Source: Rhabditophanes sp. KR3021 (taxonomy: Eukaryota; Nematoda; Chromadorea; Rhabditida; Alloionematidae). Taken from it: a DNA stretch of 64,000 nucleotides. A model generated the notes under the pieces. It saw nothing but the letters and a program-made list of their open reading frames with translations. It was not told where the DNA came from and did not search any database. Below, one piece after another: positions 1 through 11,882 of the stretch (positions within the stretch are counted from its first letter, which is position 1; the number at the start of each line of letters is the position of its first letter). The stretch is taken from positions 3,348,001 to 3,412,000 of the forward strand of contig CAUJLY010000001.1 of the NCBI GenBank assembly GCA_963281155.1, in the 5' to 3' direction. Both the position numbers and the translations under genes were made by a program.

Positions 1-714
1 GTATATCATAAAATGTATTTGAGTAAACTCAGCTCGATTGGATTAGAGTATCGTTTATTCAAAAGATACTGTGCGTATCATCAATGGCTATAGAATAAAT
101 TGTAAAAAGTTATTACATACAAGTTTCTAATATGTGAGGTTGATTGAGTGTCAGTACCATGGATTGCTTCTTTAAAAGATTCATTTTTTGTTTGACACGG
201 CAGCAGGAGTGATGATAGTAATAAAATGTTGTTACAAATATCTAAAGTAATTTAAAGCAAATAACGTGAGCAGGGAAAGTGGCTTCTCAAAAGTAATGGT
301 CTTTGGCGTTTTCCCAAATTTATATAGATCAATTAGAACACAATATGTTATATATTTTACTTCAATAAGGTATCATTGTCATAATGAAAGATTTAGAAAC
401 ACATGTCTCAATTTATTGTTCTACCTCAGATACTAATCCAATGATCTATTTTTATATTTTGTGTTAAATATTCAAACACAAAGTTGTAAATTGAATACCG
501 ATTTTAATATTTTTTTAAATAGTATATTGTCATTTGCCAAATAACATATGTATTGCCTTATTTTTAATCGAATTCGTTTGATTTCAAATATTTTGAACCA
601 ACATTGGTCCTAATGCGACTTTGTTGGAATATAGACTATTCATCAAAATAATGGCATCTATTGTTTTTATTTGTCTAAAAGCATACAGACTTGTTTGAAT
701 TACCTAGCTGAAAT
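1..714. other. Upstream non-coding stretch
   Basis: AT-rich sequence with stops in all frames; no convincing exon, tRNA or repeat is visible. It presumably holds the promoter and 5' UTR of the MED24 gene that follows. Confidence 0.5.
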
Positions 715-3673
715 ATGAAACGCCGAAACTCACAGTCACCTAATAAAGATGATGAATTATTGACAGATCATCTAATTACATTATTTTGGAACCATCATTT
801 TGCCCATTCTAATCCGAATTTATTTGTCCGAGACGTCAGGCAGAAACTTAAAAACCAGGTAATACCTACAGCTGATGCAAGAAAGTTATGTGGTTAGTTT
901 TGGAAATAAAAGTATTTATTATTACTTTATTTTAGACAATGTTTTTGAAAGGTTCTGCATATTTCCTCTTCCAAACGAAGAATGTATAAATCAATTGATT
1001 CATGTTGTACTGAGCAATGACATGAAGAAAGAAGACTTTGTTGATAGTGTTATCAATATTAGTGAAATGCCAAATGAATATTTGTTACCATTAATTGATA
1101 AATTAAAAGGCTTGTTTGTATTAATAAGTCCACCTTTTGGGGATACTGATGGGCTCAATATATACATTGACTGTATTTTTAAACTAATTACATGGTATTT
1201 TTCAATATACAAAAAACATTTAGGAGATGAAATTGACGACGCTGTCGTGGACTCTCTATTGGTACTGTTTGAGTCAAGATATCACAGACTATTGTACCAT
1301 TACAATACAATTCATTCTGAGGAACGTAGGCAGTTGTTTTCTACAATATCAGTAGCCATGGTAGATAAAAGTCCCAAAATTTCATCATTAATAGACGAAC
1401 AGATCATGAAATTCCCTTTGAATCTACCTGACTACTCTGTAATTGAAGTGCCCAAAACATACACAGCAATCATCTATGGAATGGTTTCAGTATATTCAAC
1501 TTTAAAAACAATTACTCCGATTGATGAAATGGCTGAGGTATTTGATGTTGTTGGTGGGAACTTTCTTCTCTCCAAACCACAGTTATTAGAAAAGATAATG
1601 AAAGCAACAATACTTTGTAAACTAGACTACGACACAGGAACTAGGAAAATGCATCTACAAGCTTTCAATTTCCTCAAAATACCCAAACTCTTCCTATATA
1701 TGTTTGAAACATTGAAAAGTATTACAAAGGAAGATATAATTGAGGCTATTGATAACATTTGCAAGGAGGTCTTTATGCTTAATTCAATTGATGCCAAAAT
1801 GAATGAAAATATTATTAAGATTATGTGTCAAGAGTTTGTTAAAATCGGCTTAATGAGTCAAGAGTCTCTGCAAAAATACATTGACATAAGGAAAAAAGAT
1901 TATTTAAAAGAAAAGGGAGTCTTGCTGGCTTTAGTAGATTCTGAAGATTTGACAATTCCACCCGTCATCAATTCAGACCAAATAAAACAACTAATTAGCA
2001 ATTTGTCCGAATCCAACAATAATACCGCATTACCAATTTTAACGAGTTTAATCGAAGGTGGGGGTGAAATCTTCGATGCCTTATGTGCTTCTTACTTAAC
2101 AGAGGAACAAATATACGAATTCAGTTACAAGCTAATTATGTTAAATGTGTTGAACGAACCGTTTCTTGGTGGAGATGATGAGGATAAGAAGATGAGATCA
2201 AGTATTTTCGATATAACGTTCTTATGCTTGACTAGATTGCGCTACTTTCACAAGGATTTGCGTTTAGTCAAATTAGTCGGTATAGGTAAGAATGAGGATT
2301 TAGAGAAAAGTACATTTTATAAATGGAACAACAATTATGTTAATCACGAGTATGAGAGAATTTCGATTGATTCTGCCTCAACGCCGACAGCTGATCCAGT
2401 GAAGCTCAATACCTTGCAGTGTGGAAAGCCTTTTTGGACTATTACTGATCACTATGGGGAAATGATTGAGAAGATACCGGACATTGGATACACATTGTGG
2501 AAAGAATTTAGTAATCCAAAGGTCAATGAAAAAGAGATGCGTATTTGTTTGATATCTTTTCATCAAATGCCATGTTTTTTTGTTTGCTTGATTCACTGGC
2601 TTGATACACAAAACCTTGCTCCAGCAAAAAAGTTATTTGTTAAGATTATTAAGAGTATTTTGCCAGGCAACGAAATAACTGATCCCGAAGCAAGGGAAAG
2701 GTGGATGTTTGCTGTTAGTGCTATCAAAAGAGTATTGGAAGACATGATAAAAGAAACACAACCAAGACCTTACATTGGTCATATGAACATCACAACAACC
2801 GAAAACTTTTTGCCAATGCCTAGTCATAATGAAATACCAGATGTGGTATTATTTCGCATTTCGTTTCAACAATCCTCACGAAGAGGCTTTCTTAACCCCA
2901 ATGCTGCTGAAATAATAAATCAACGAATGATCACAAATGGTATTGAAGATTGGTGTGCTCTTGGAATTGATGAGATATTTAACGGTCAGACGATGGATGA
3001 CGCTTTAGCCTCAATAGAAACTATGATCGTTAGTGCCTTTTGCAACTTGACTGTGTGCTTAGCTGAATTGGCAAGAAATCTAGTAGATTATATGCTAAGG
3101 CCTGACATCTACTGCATGTCCATCGCTCAGCCATATTCGATGTGTTTAGCAAGACTATTACATAGGGTAATGGCTATTTTGATCTGGGCGAATGAATACA
3201 GATTAAGAAAAACACCCTTAGAGGATGACGCTTTTGGAGTGGATCCCATCATGAGAACATTTGATATAATTTTAAAACGATTTTATAAGGAAACCTTAAC
3301 GGGGCATTTGAAACCAACAGTATCATTTATAGTGGGCTTTTTATATGAAGTAGCAATCGCGCCAACAACTGAACAACATTTAAAGCTAATTAAATTGTTC
3401 GAGAAGAATCTTTTCTTTAATATTGTCAAACTAGAACCGACACAAGCGTCTTTTGAGGTATTTTTGAAAATATTTGGAATGGATGAAGATCCTAAGTATG
3501 GAATTGTTCAGTACGCAACCTTATTACAACGGAGAAATGGATTTGAATTGCCAATCAATTTTCTTACTGCACCACCAGTTACTGAAAAAAGCGAACAAAC
3601 TTTAGGTGAAGAAGAGATGGAATTCTCAAATAAGTCAGTCCAAGACGAACATCATTTTGAAATTGAGCAATGA
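715..3673 (+). CDS. MED24: Mediator complex subunit 24 (MED24)
   Basis: Tail-module subunit of Mediator, the nuclear coactivator linking transcription factors to RNA polymerase II. My model is two exons, 715-889 and 936-3673, giving 970 aa, close to the roughly 990 aa of vertebrate MED24. Several segments follow vertebrate MED24 in order: an N-terminal LPNEEC..LIHVVLS region, QAFNFLKIPKLF, the MCQEFVKIGLMSQESL..Y.DIRKKD block and MRSSIFDITFLCL. The 46-bp intron uses a GTGGTT donor. The more canonical-looking GTAATA at 859 would put exon 2 out of frame, and reading to 889 restores the family spacing. The protein is helical throughout, without enzymatic motifs. Its closeness to vertebrate MED24 argues against a typical nematode, whose counterpart (LIN-25) is very divergent. 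Family assignment is strong; the intron position is inferred. Confidence 0.85.
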
Positions 3674-4557
3674 TTTTTGATGTCCTTTTAAGTTTAATTT
3701 ATTATTAATTATTTACATATTGAATTCAAACAAAACTTTTATCTTCTGTTATTATATCTTATTATCTTCATTTGAATAAATACTCCACAGATACTAGACT
3801 TGCATGTTTTATTTGATACGATCACTAAAAATAGTAAATTAACTAAATCGGCCTGTTAAGCTTTAGTTATCTTTCGAATGTGTATAAAGCGATCTATGTT
3901 TATGCAATCTCAACAAAGTTCAAACTATAGTATATGGTTGCATTTATTTACGACACAATTACCAAATAGATACGTATTTAAATATTAGCAATAGTTGCTA
4001 CATAAAGCGTTTTTGTTGATAACTAAAGTAGTTGATATTGTAAATGTCTAAACAGATGTAATTCGATTTTCCATAATTGATAAACATGGGCTATAATCAG
4101 CTTTATTAATATTGTTATGATTAAATGAATTTTTAGGAACTATGAACATATGTCGAGATGATTGTCCAAATCCATCCAAAAATACTATATTCTCAAGATG
4201 ATACCTTATCAGAATCTTCAGACTCTAAAAGTTGTTTCTAATTGCGTAGGATTTGTGCCTTTACATTTGGCATCTGAAATTATTATCTGAGGTGTCTCCA
4301 TTATTGCATCGTGATTTGTTTTAGATATGTAATTATGAGGTGTAGAAGGCATTTGTAAATGCCGTTTGTTAAGTTGTTTTATTATAATATCTGCCACAAC
4401 TTGTTCTTACCTATAATTAAATCAAGATGATTACAAATAAATAAGATTAAGTTGTTCACAAATTTGAGATGTAAACGTGGAATATGATTTCTTTGATGCA
4501 GAATATTTAATTTAAGAAGATAAAAAATTTCTTTTTCGTTTAAAAAGTTGATCCTGT
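3674..4557. other. Intergenic, MED24 3' side
   Basis: Contains AATAAA-like hexamers shortly after the MED24 stop (around 3774) and otherwise AT-rich sequence with no supported gene. Confidence 0.4.
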
Positions 4558-5734
4558 TTGAAATCCTTAAAAAAACCTGCCTGTATTAAAAGATACAAAA
4601 ATAATTATGCTACCTTCAATAATGACAAATTAAGTATACATCAAGATAATGTAAATTCGATTTGTCAATATGAATGTGCGCTGAGAGTTAGTGAATGGAA
4701 TATAACCAAATTAGGTGGAATTGATATTAATCACAGTGAACCTGATTGCGATGTTTTTGAAGTTAAGTGTGAGGATAAAACAACCAAAAAGTGCTATTTG
4801 TAGAGATATTTTTACATATCAAAAAACTTACTAAAATAGTCTCTAGAAAACGTAAATTTTGAAGAAAAGATACAAGGCTGTTGAAATGAGAAAATTGAAT
4901 GTTATTGGAGAAAATTCTAAGCCAAACAGTTTCGGGTTTTTATTGAATAAACAAATTTACAATGCAAATGATGCTCTCCGTAATAGAGCTATAATCAAAA
5001 GCGATTTCAAAGGATGCCATAAATATATAGATAGCAGCACTTATATTGCTCATTTGTATGCTGGAAGTGGATATGTGACGATGACAGGAGATGATTGGGG
5101 CGTAATAGCAATGGTTTTTCCAAATTGCAAAGATTTTAAAGAACTTAACGACCATCATTCTACTTATCCCTTTGAATACCTAAGAGAGCAAAATAAAATC
5201 TACAAACAAAATATCAAAAACAAATGGCAAGAGTACCAAAATTCGCAGCATCTAAATTAGGAGAAATGGAGATATTGAATCCATACTTCGCAATAGCTGT
5301 TCCAAAGAATTTACGATCAAATAAACAATTACTCAAAAAAACATGTGTCTCAATTTGATACATATTGTTTTCATAAACTCGATTTCTTTCCTTTAAGTAG
5401 GAATTATCATGGAGTTATAAAAAGAATGGAGGATGTTGTTATCAAAGAGATTAACTTAAAGTTATTAACAGGTAACTTGTATCAAAAATGTGCTCAAATG
5501 AGTCCATCCAATAGATATTTCATACAGCATCAATTCCGAAAAGGATGTTACTTTCAAGATCGACTTTGTTACCATCCCAGGTATGCTTCGTACACAACAT
5601 TTCTAAATGAAAATTTGAATTTGTTGGATGACTCAATTACTCGAACCAATCCTTACGGTGGACAGGCTGAAGTGTGTGAGAAAATATGTGATAATAGAAA
5701 ATATTGCTATTGCAAATCATTATTAGAAAATTGA
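4558..5734 (+). pseudogene. Broken cysteine-rich gene, unknown family
   Basis: Four open blocks follow one another in the same orientation but in shifting frames: 4558-4803 (frame 1), 4859-5260 (frame 2), roughly 5221-5338 (frame 1) and 5345-5734 (frame 2). Together they read like one cysteine-rich extracellular-type protein (about 12 Cys, with a C-rich end CEKICDNRKYCYC). I find no good GT..AG pairs joining them. The last shift falls at a run of seven A residues near 5336, which suggests frameshift decay or a sequence error rather than introns. No convincing signal peptide and no ATG open the first block. Function unknown; the secreted protease-like gene just downstream has a similar Cys-rich extracellular character, but I see no clear homology between them. 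Confidence 0.35.
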
Positions 5735-6206
5735 ATTAGAATAAACATTTAAATAATCACCGTTTAATGTATTCTTCTGCAAAAATTAGTTTATTTGTTG
5801 AGCATATTATCCAATGCATACTGTTTTGCTGAAGTAAGAAATGCTTGATGACATTGATGTGTTTTATTTGGGTATAATATTAATTCCGCATTATCATTCT
5901 TCGTGAACAAAGTATATTTTACTCATTTAATATTGACTTAAAAACTGTACAAGTGAAGATCGTATTAATGCGTAATATGTTTAATAATAATTCAAATATG
6001 ATTTATATTGTTGATTTTTTTAAATAATTGGAACGTCAGCATCAATGATATTATGAAATCAGCCAAGTTGAATGGATCAAAGCATTTACAATTAAAATGT
6101 CATTCGGTGGAATCTAAATGATTGAATAACAATAATATGAATCAGATATTTCAAAATTTGGTAAGTATAATAGTAGGACTTGAAGCAAGGAAATATTACA
6201 TTTTTA
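5735..6206. other. Intergenic
   Basis: AT-rich spacer between the broken gene and the protease-like gene. A TAG at 6171 in frame with the next gene's signal peptide bounds its possible start to the ATG at 6207 or later. Confidence 0.4.
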
Positions 6207-8828
6207 ATGAATGTTGATATGATGGGTATTTCCAAATTCTTTTATTTTTTACTTTTGGTAGCATATGCTGAATGTTATTTGAAGGATTCTGTTTATTATT
6301 ATGGTAACTTTTTATTATTTAAGTAAATATTAGCCTCTTATTTTAAGATCCAAAGACATGCGGAATGGCTCCAAAATTAATTGAGAGTCCAAATACAACT
6401 TTAGGATCATCTGTTAATGACGCTGAATTTGAAAATGGAGAAATACCGTGGGCTGTGGAAATTAAAGTTAAGGATGGAGATATTTGCGGAGGTGTTTTGA
6501 TATCACAAATTCATGTTATGGTTTCTGGTTCATGTATACCAAATACATTAGGTGATGTAACAGATGTTCAAAATTTAGAAGTTTTGAGCAAGTACATTAT
6601 TAAGATAAATGGTCTAAAACGATACCCAGTTACGTATTCATTCCCGAACTTAAATTCAACACTGGGCCATAAAATGTACAGAAATGCTGCTATATTCGAG
6701 TTAAATGAAGCTGTGTATGAAGTTCCTCATGTTTGTGTAGACTTTTTGGAATCAAATGGAACAGATAATTATGAAAACGGATTGGTTTCTTTCAACGTGT
6801 TTTATAATAATAGAATATCTCCCAATTTCTTTTCAATTTACCACTCCGATTTTGAACAGAATAATTTAAAGGGAAAGTGTATTACTTCGGACTATCCAGA
6901 TGGTGAATATATTTGTGTTCGACGTGGTATGAAAAATGGAGCATGTACCAAATACAAAGGGGGTGCTCTTATGAGATTGAGAAAACATGATCAAAGATAC
7001 GTTTTGAACGGAATAAGTAAATCGATGAAGCATTGCCAATATCAAATGAAAGGATTTCCTCATAAGTTGTTGTATTTTACACCATTAATGCCGAATACAA
7101 AAATTTATCAAAATTATATTACACGAACAAGAAGTGGAGTAGATGTTAATACTTGGAATGAATTTTATGACATTAAACAAGATTATGGTAGAAGAGTATT
7201 TATTAATCTTTAAAAATATAATTTAGATGGCGAAAAATGTGGATTGTCAAATAGTAATGAAACAGAATGGTTTCTACAAATAAAAGAAATAAATGGGTAC
7301 ATTTCATGCGATGGAATTCTCATATCTAAACAACATGTTATCGCTGAAGCCTTATGTATGTTCGATGGAATCAACTTCAATGATTTAACGAAAAAATACT
7401 TGGAAACTAGATTAATAAAACAAGCTAATTTTAAGTTTAAAACTAATAATTCTTTTGAAAGTAGTTTTAAACTTCGGTTAAATAAACCACATGAATTATT
7501 AAGAGATACCGAAACTTTCGCATTTTACAACAAGATAAATAATAAGAGGGTGTATGTTTCTCACTAATATTAAATATTTGATTAATTTGTAGGTTCTTTA
7601 CAAATCAAACGAACAAAGATATCCAAAAGCAATTAGTCAATTTGACAGTTATTTTCCAAATGTTTGTAAAAAATGATGTTTTCAACCATGTATGTCTTAA
7701 CAATAATTCTTCAAATCATTCTAAGAATTCTCAAAATTTACATAACATTTGGGGGCTATCAATAGATTTTCCTCATATTGAATCATTTTTAAAAAAAAGA
7801 CCAGTTACAAGTTGGACTTTAAATGAAATCAAGCCGTTTAAAAATAAGAAACTAAAACATTATGGTAAGCAAAATAAATATTGCCAAATTAATCTTTTTT
7901 ATTCAGATTATACAAATTGTGGTAAAGTAAAATCAAAAGGTTCAACAAAAAAAACCTTCATTTCGAAAGGAGTTCCAGTCAGGAATATTGAAGAGAGTCC
8001 TTGGGTTGTGTCATTGTCAGAAATAGGAGGGAAAGGCTCGTTTTGTACAGGAACTTTGATTTCGAGAAAACATGTTCTAACTGCTGCACATTGTGTAACT
8101 GCTAAAACCAATAGCCAAGACACTGATTTAGATAAAATACGCTTACTTAATAACGTATCCATAATTATAGGATCAAATTGTGTCAACCCTTTCAACATGA
8201 CAACCTGTGCCCAGGAATTTAGAGGATTAAAAAGAAGAATAAGAAGAATTAATTTAAGCCAAACATATTTTAATAACGTCAACGACTATGCAATTATAGA
8301 ACTTGATAAAGAGGTTCCATTAGAACATAACCATGCTTGTTTGCCCTTTTTCCATGAAAAAGTATTTAGCGAATCAACTCCTTTGGTAACATGGGGCTAT
8401 GGGATAGAGTTAAGTTCAAACACAGAGGTGCAATATCCGAAGTATTTAAAAAGAGATTTCTTTAAAAATATACCGACTGTAAAAAGCAATTGCAGTCCTC
8501 ACTTAAGCATTCAAAACACTGATAATGATTTTTTATTAGAGACTGACTTTAATCATTCGGTGTGTCAAGGAGATTCAGGTAAATTAAAAGCACATTTCTA
8601 TTAATTAATTTAACACTCATTTATTGACTAGGCGGTCCAATTGGGAAAGTTATGCAGAATCAAAATGAATCCCGTTTTGCAGTTGCTGGGATAACAAGTC
8701 GTGGTTTTTCTTTATGCGGTTGGTTGCACGCAAATATTCATAGGAAATTAGAAAAAGCGGCTACGTTTTTTTTCAATATTAGTTGTATAGCTGCCGAAGT
8801 TAATGAATTCATGGCACAAGCCGATTAA
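6207..8828 (+). CDS. Secreted protein with three trypsin-like domains, only the last catalytic
   Basis: Six exons (6207-6303, 6348-7187, 7227-7551, 7593-7864, 7907-8578, 8632-8828) join in phase to give 800 aa; introns are 39-53 bp. The start could also be ATG 6219 or 6222. A signal peptide (KFFYFLLLVAYAEC) is followed by three S1 peptidase-like units, each opened by a Cys-Gly block (KTCG, EKCG, TNCG). Unit 1 has lost the triad: VSGSC for TAAHC, NAAIFEL for DIAL, CTKYKGG for GDSGG. Unit 2 keeps SCDGILISKQHV but reads AEALC at the His site and decays after it. Unit 3 keeps TAAHC, NDYAIIEL and CQGDSGGP, the last split by an intron. It may act as a chained protease with regulatory pseudo-domains, similar in principle to arthropod serine protease homologues. 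Substrate unknown. A single-transcript reading is inferred from phase continuity. Confidence 0.75.
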
Positions 8829-9065
8829 TGTTTACTTTTCAACTAACAGTAAATTGCTTTGCGTAAATTTAAGCAACATAAATCAATTGTCTCAAATAAT
8901 TGGTACTAAAATTCATCTTTCGTATAATGGATTAGGAAAGATGAAACTAACTTATTATTATTATAAGCTGCCATTAAATTCAGACTCCGATAAATATTAA
9001 GGTCACAAATCATTACAAATAATTGTTACGTATTTCGGCCACAAAAAGTAATTTCAACATGTATT
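8829..9065. other. Short spacer
   Basis: Spacer between the protease-like gene and the convergent small minus-strand candidate; no feature seen. Confidence 0.3.
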
Positions 9066-9554
9066 TTATCGAATATGAAGCTTTATTCTTCCATCAAACG
9101 GAAATGTTGATTTGGGTAAATGAACCCATGTATCTGTAAATTGATTTAGCGAATTCTCAATGTCGCTTGAATCTGAAAAAATTGAATTAGAATATAAGAT
9201 AATTATTACTTACATTCAAGTTTGTTGCGTACCGTAACAGTACATTTCTATCCAGTAAATCATGCTTTTTTGAGAAGATCTACCAACGTATGTAGAAGCA
9301 TTAAACACTTTTATTATTCTTTGATTATCATCTTTTCAACTATCAAATTTGAGCCCGTCCTGTAATTTCACTTTCCTAGCTTTTTGATTTTTTATGTTCT
9401 TGATAATACTCTTCAAAACATCAGGAGTAATTTAGGTGGGACTGCTTCTGCTCAAAGTACAGGCATTTTGGGAAGCTTGTCTTTTCTTTGCTGGAGATCC
9501 AGTGCTTCTAACAAAAGCAGACGGTCTTTTGGTAGTTTTATTGTTATTTTGCAT
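9066..9554 (-). CDS. Possible small basic protein, model incomplete
   Basis: The minus strand shows an ATG at 9554 opening a Lys/Arg/Ser-rich stretch (TTKRPSAFVRSTGSPAKKRQ), a later open segment containing GRSSQKSMIYWIEMYCY, and a final exon 9066-9172 after a good TTTTTTCAG acceptor. Two donors are possible for the final intron: GTACGC after 9233, which keeps a 36-codon last exon open, or a stronger GTAAGT about 20 bp downstream, which gives a very short ending. In-frame stops at about 9435 and 9340 (TAA, TGA) are not removed by convincing introns, so the middle is unresolved or the gene is decaying. No family recognised. Confidence 0.3.
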
Positions 9555-10025
9555 GTTTATAATTGATAATGACGAAAAAAAGATTAATTTATTCTATGGC
9601 ATAAACAATTGCAAAAGGATTTAGCAAAAATATGTTTTTTATTCAAAAGAAAACTGTTTTGCCTTTCATGGTTGTATAATTAAGTCAATTCTATGTATTG
9701 AAGTTCTTAATTATGTTTTGATTTATATTATTAATCACACATCAAAGCCCAAAAGAAACATCCTCTAAAGCAACGGCTACAACAAGTTAATGAATAATAT
9801 ATAAGTCAATTTATTTTACACGTCTGAGGTTAATAAATTGAATCCACTTTTGCTATTTCATACTAAACAACTGCATTAAACAACTAATATTAATAGAGTT
9901 ATAGTAATTTAAACTTTTATTAAATAAAGATATGTATCAATGACAACTTTTTAAATTAAAAATGTAACAAATTAAAAAGGTATTTATTCCTGTTAATTGT
10001 AACAAATGTTTTTAACTGAACTTCA

Positions 10026-10107
10026 GCTCAGATGTCCGAGTGGTTAAGGAGATAGACTTGAAATCTATTGGGATTTTCCCGCGTAGGTTCGAACCCTGCT
10101 CTGAGCG
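10026..10107 (+). tRNA. tRNA-Ser (TGA)
   Basis: Class II tRNA. The acceptor stem GCTCAGA pairs with TCTGAGC, followed by discriminator G. The D-arm has GAGTGGTTAAGGAG, the anticodon loop reads CTTGAAA (anticodon TGA), there is a long variable arm, and the T-loop is GGTTCGAACCC. Confidence 0.95.
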
Positions 10108-10268
10108 AATTTTTTGTTAAATAAATGTCACCAATATAATATTTAAAATAAATTTCTCCAAACATGATACAAAAGAATATGATTTTTGATGCGAGGCTAT
10201 TTGTAGACCTTTAACGCTTCTTAGAGTTTAATTAAAAGAAAATAATATATTGTTGAGTAAAAAGTTAT

Positions 10269-10342
10269 TGCCGCCAGCAGGGGTCGAACCTGCGACCTTG
10301 GGCTTATTAGACCCACGCTCTAACCGACTGAGCTATGGCGGC
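10269..10342 (-). tRNA. tRNA-Ile (AAT)
   Basis: On the minus strand the acceptor stem GCCGCCA pairs with TGGCGGC. D-arm TAGCTCAGTCGGTTAGA, anticodon loop CTAATAA (anticodon AAT) in a TGGGT/GCCCA stem, T-arm GCAGGTTCGACCCCTGC. 74 nt, no intron. Confidence 0.95.
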
Positions 10343-10533
10343 TATGCCCTTTATTCTTATATAATAGCCAATTTACTGTTTTTCTAACAGACATTCGAAG
10401 CTTGTTCAGAGTTGATTCAAGTTATTATCAAGCACAACTTCATATTATAAACAAATTCAAATGTGGTTATTTGTATTAAATATCACCCCACGAAGAAATT
10501 CCGTTTCATGATATAAGAATAATACCATCGCGA

Positions 10534-10607
10534 TGACCGAGCGGTTAAGGTGTTGGACTTAAGTTCAATTCCATTATGGGTCGTGAATTAGAATCCCATT
10601 TGCGGTA
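10534..10607 (+). pseudogene. Decayed tRNA-Leu-like (TAA) copy
   Basis: The 5' half matches a Leu tRNA (GACCGAGCGGTTAAGGTGTT, then TTGGACTTAAG with a TAA anticodon). The 3' side of the anticodon stem, the acceptor stem (ACCATCG against TTGCGGT) and the T-arm (GAATTAGAATCCC instead of GGTTCGAATCCC) carry several mismatches. It is 190 bp from two intact tRNAs. Probably a tRNA pseudogene or tRNA-derived fragment. Confidence 0.6.
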
Positions 10608-11882
10608 AACTTTTTGCTGCATAAATAACTCTTTTCAAACTTTTTCCAGTAGTATCTATTTCGCCTAATTTCGTTTCAGTGTATTATAAGTTGAATTCCA
10701 TACTTTCTGATTAAAAGTATAGCATGCCCATTTATTGCAGCAATTAAGTTTAATAATTGTGGACTTTCATTAGAACGGATAAGTATTTCCTTTTTTAAAA
10801 CATTTAATATTAATTACTTTTTCAATTTACCTAAAGTTTCTTCAAAATTAATCTTCTAATGGTAATGTTTTTGTAAAATATTTTAAAATTTGGGCCAATG
10901 CTTGATAACGTATATACATCATCTAATTATATATTCTATCCAAGAGATGGATTTTAAAAGGTCAAGTAACATTTTTTACACAATAGATGTAGCATTCAAT
11001 GTTACAACGTACATCTTAGGCTGTGATAATTTCAGTTTATTCTAACTAACAATTTAAATAACTAGTATAGTTTGTTTAAAACTCTTGGGGTATATGTAAT
11101 GTCATGCACTATCCGAATATAAATGTTTTTATTTAACGCATTTCAATTCTATATATATAAGTGAGCAATTAAACCACAATGATAATAGATTAATTGATAT
11201 ACTCTACTTTGGCTAAAGTCGACAAATAAAGTGGCATTTAATAAACGACAATTAAACAAGAAAAGCTCAAGCCTTTTTTAACTATTTTATTTCAATAATA
11301 TTATCTGTTTTGACAACATCAAATTAAAATAAAATAATGATAATATGCTAATATACATTTTAATTCGAGGAGGAACATTACAAATTCAACTTTTAGGAAA
11401 TGCTTATATTTGTATTCGGTGAAGTCCTTCAATTGACAATATTGTCAAAATGTTCGTCAAAAGTTTTGTACAATTAGCAATTTGCTACAAAGTGAATATA
11501 AAGTCCTTTTAAAATCTATGGCTGTACTCCAGACAAAGGCAACTCTTATTAAGTAAATTTTATTCAAAATACTGGTGATAGAAGAAGTTTCAACAAATAT
11601 CACTAATATTTAATTAAATTAGTCTGTAAGCAAATAGTACCGCTAAAAATATATCTTTACTTTACCTTTACTTTCTGTCTGATATAGATGCTTACAAGAA
11701 CACAATTTAAATTATACGCATTATTTACAACAAGATGTTAAAAATAAGTGTATTTATTAGAATTTAAATCACAATATTTAAAAACAACTATTAGATAAGA
11801 ATACAAATTCAAAAGAAATATAGGAAATGTCGTTAGCGATTTGGCATAATATTGAAATCCTGGATGCAGGTTTGCCATGTAC
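10608..11882. other. Long AT-rich non-coding stretch
   Basis: About 1.3 kb with frequent stops on both strands and no tRNA, repeat or exon that I can support. Confidence 0.45.

Noticed and set aside
9384..9624. Two overlapping plus-strand frames
   Set aside because: They lie opposite the basic minus-strand candidate and show no coding features.
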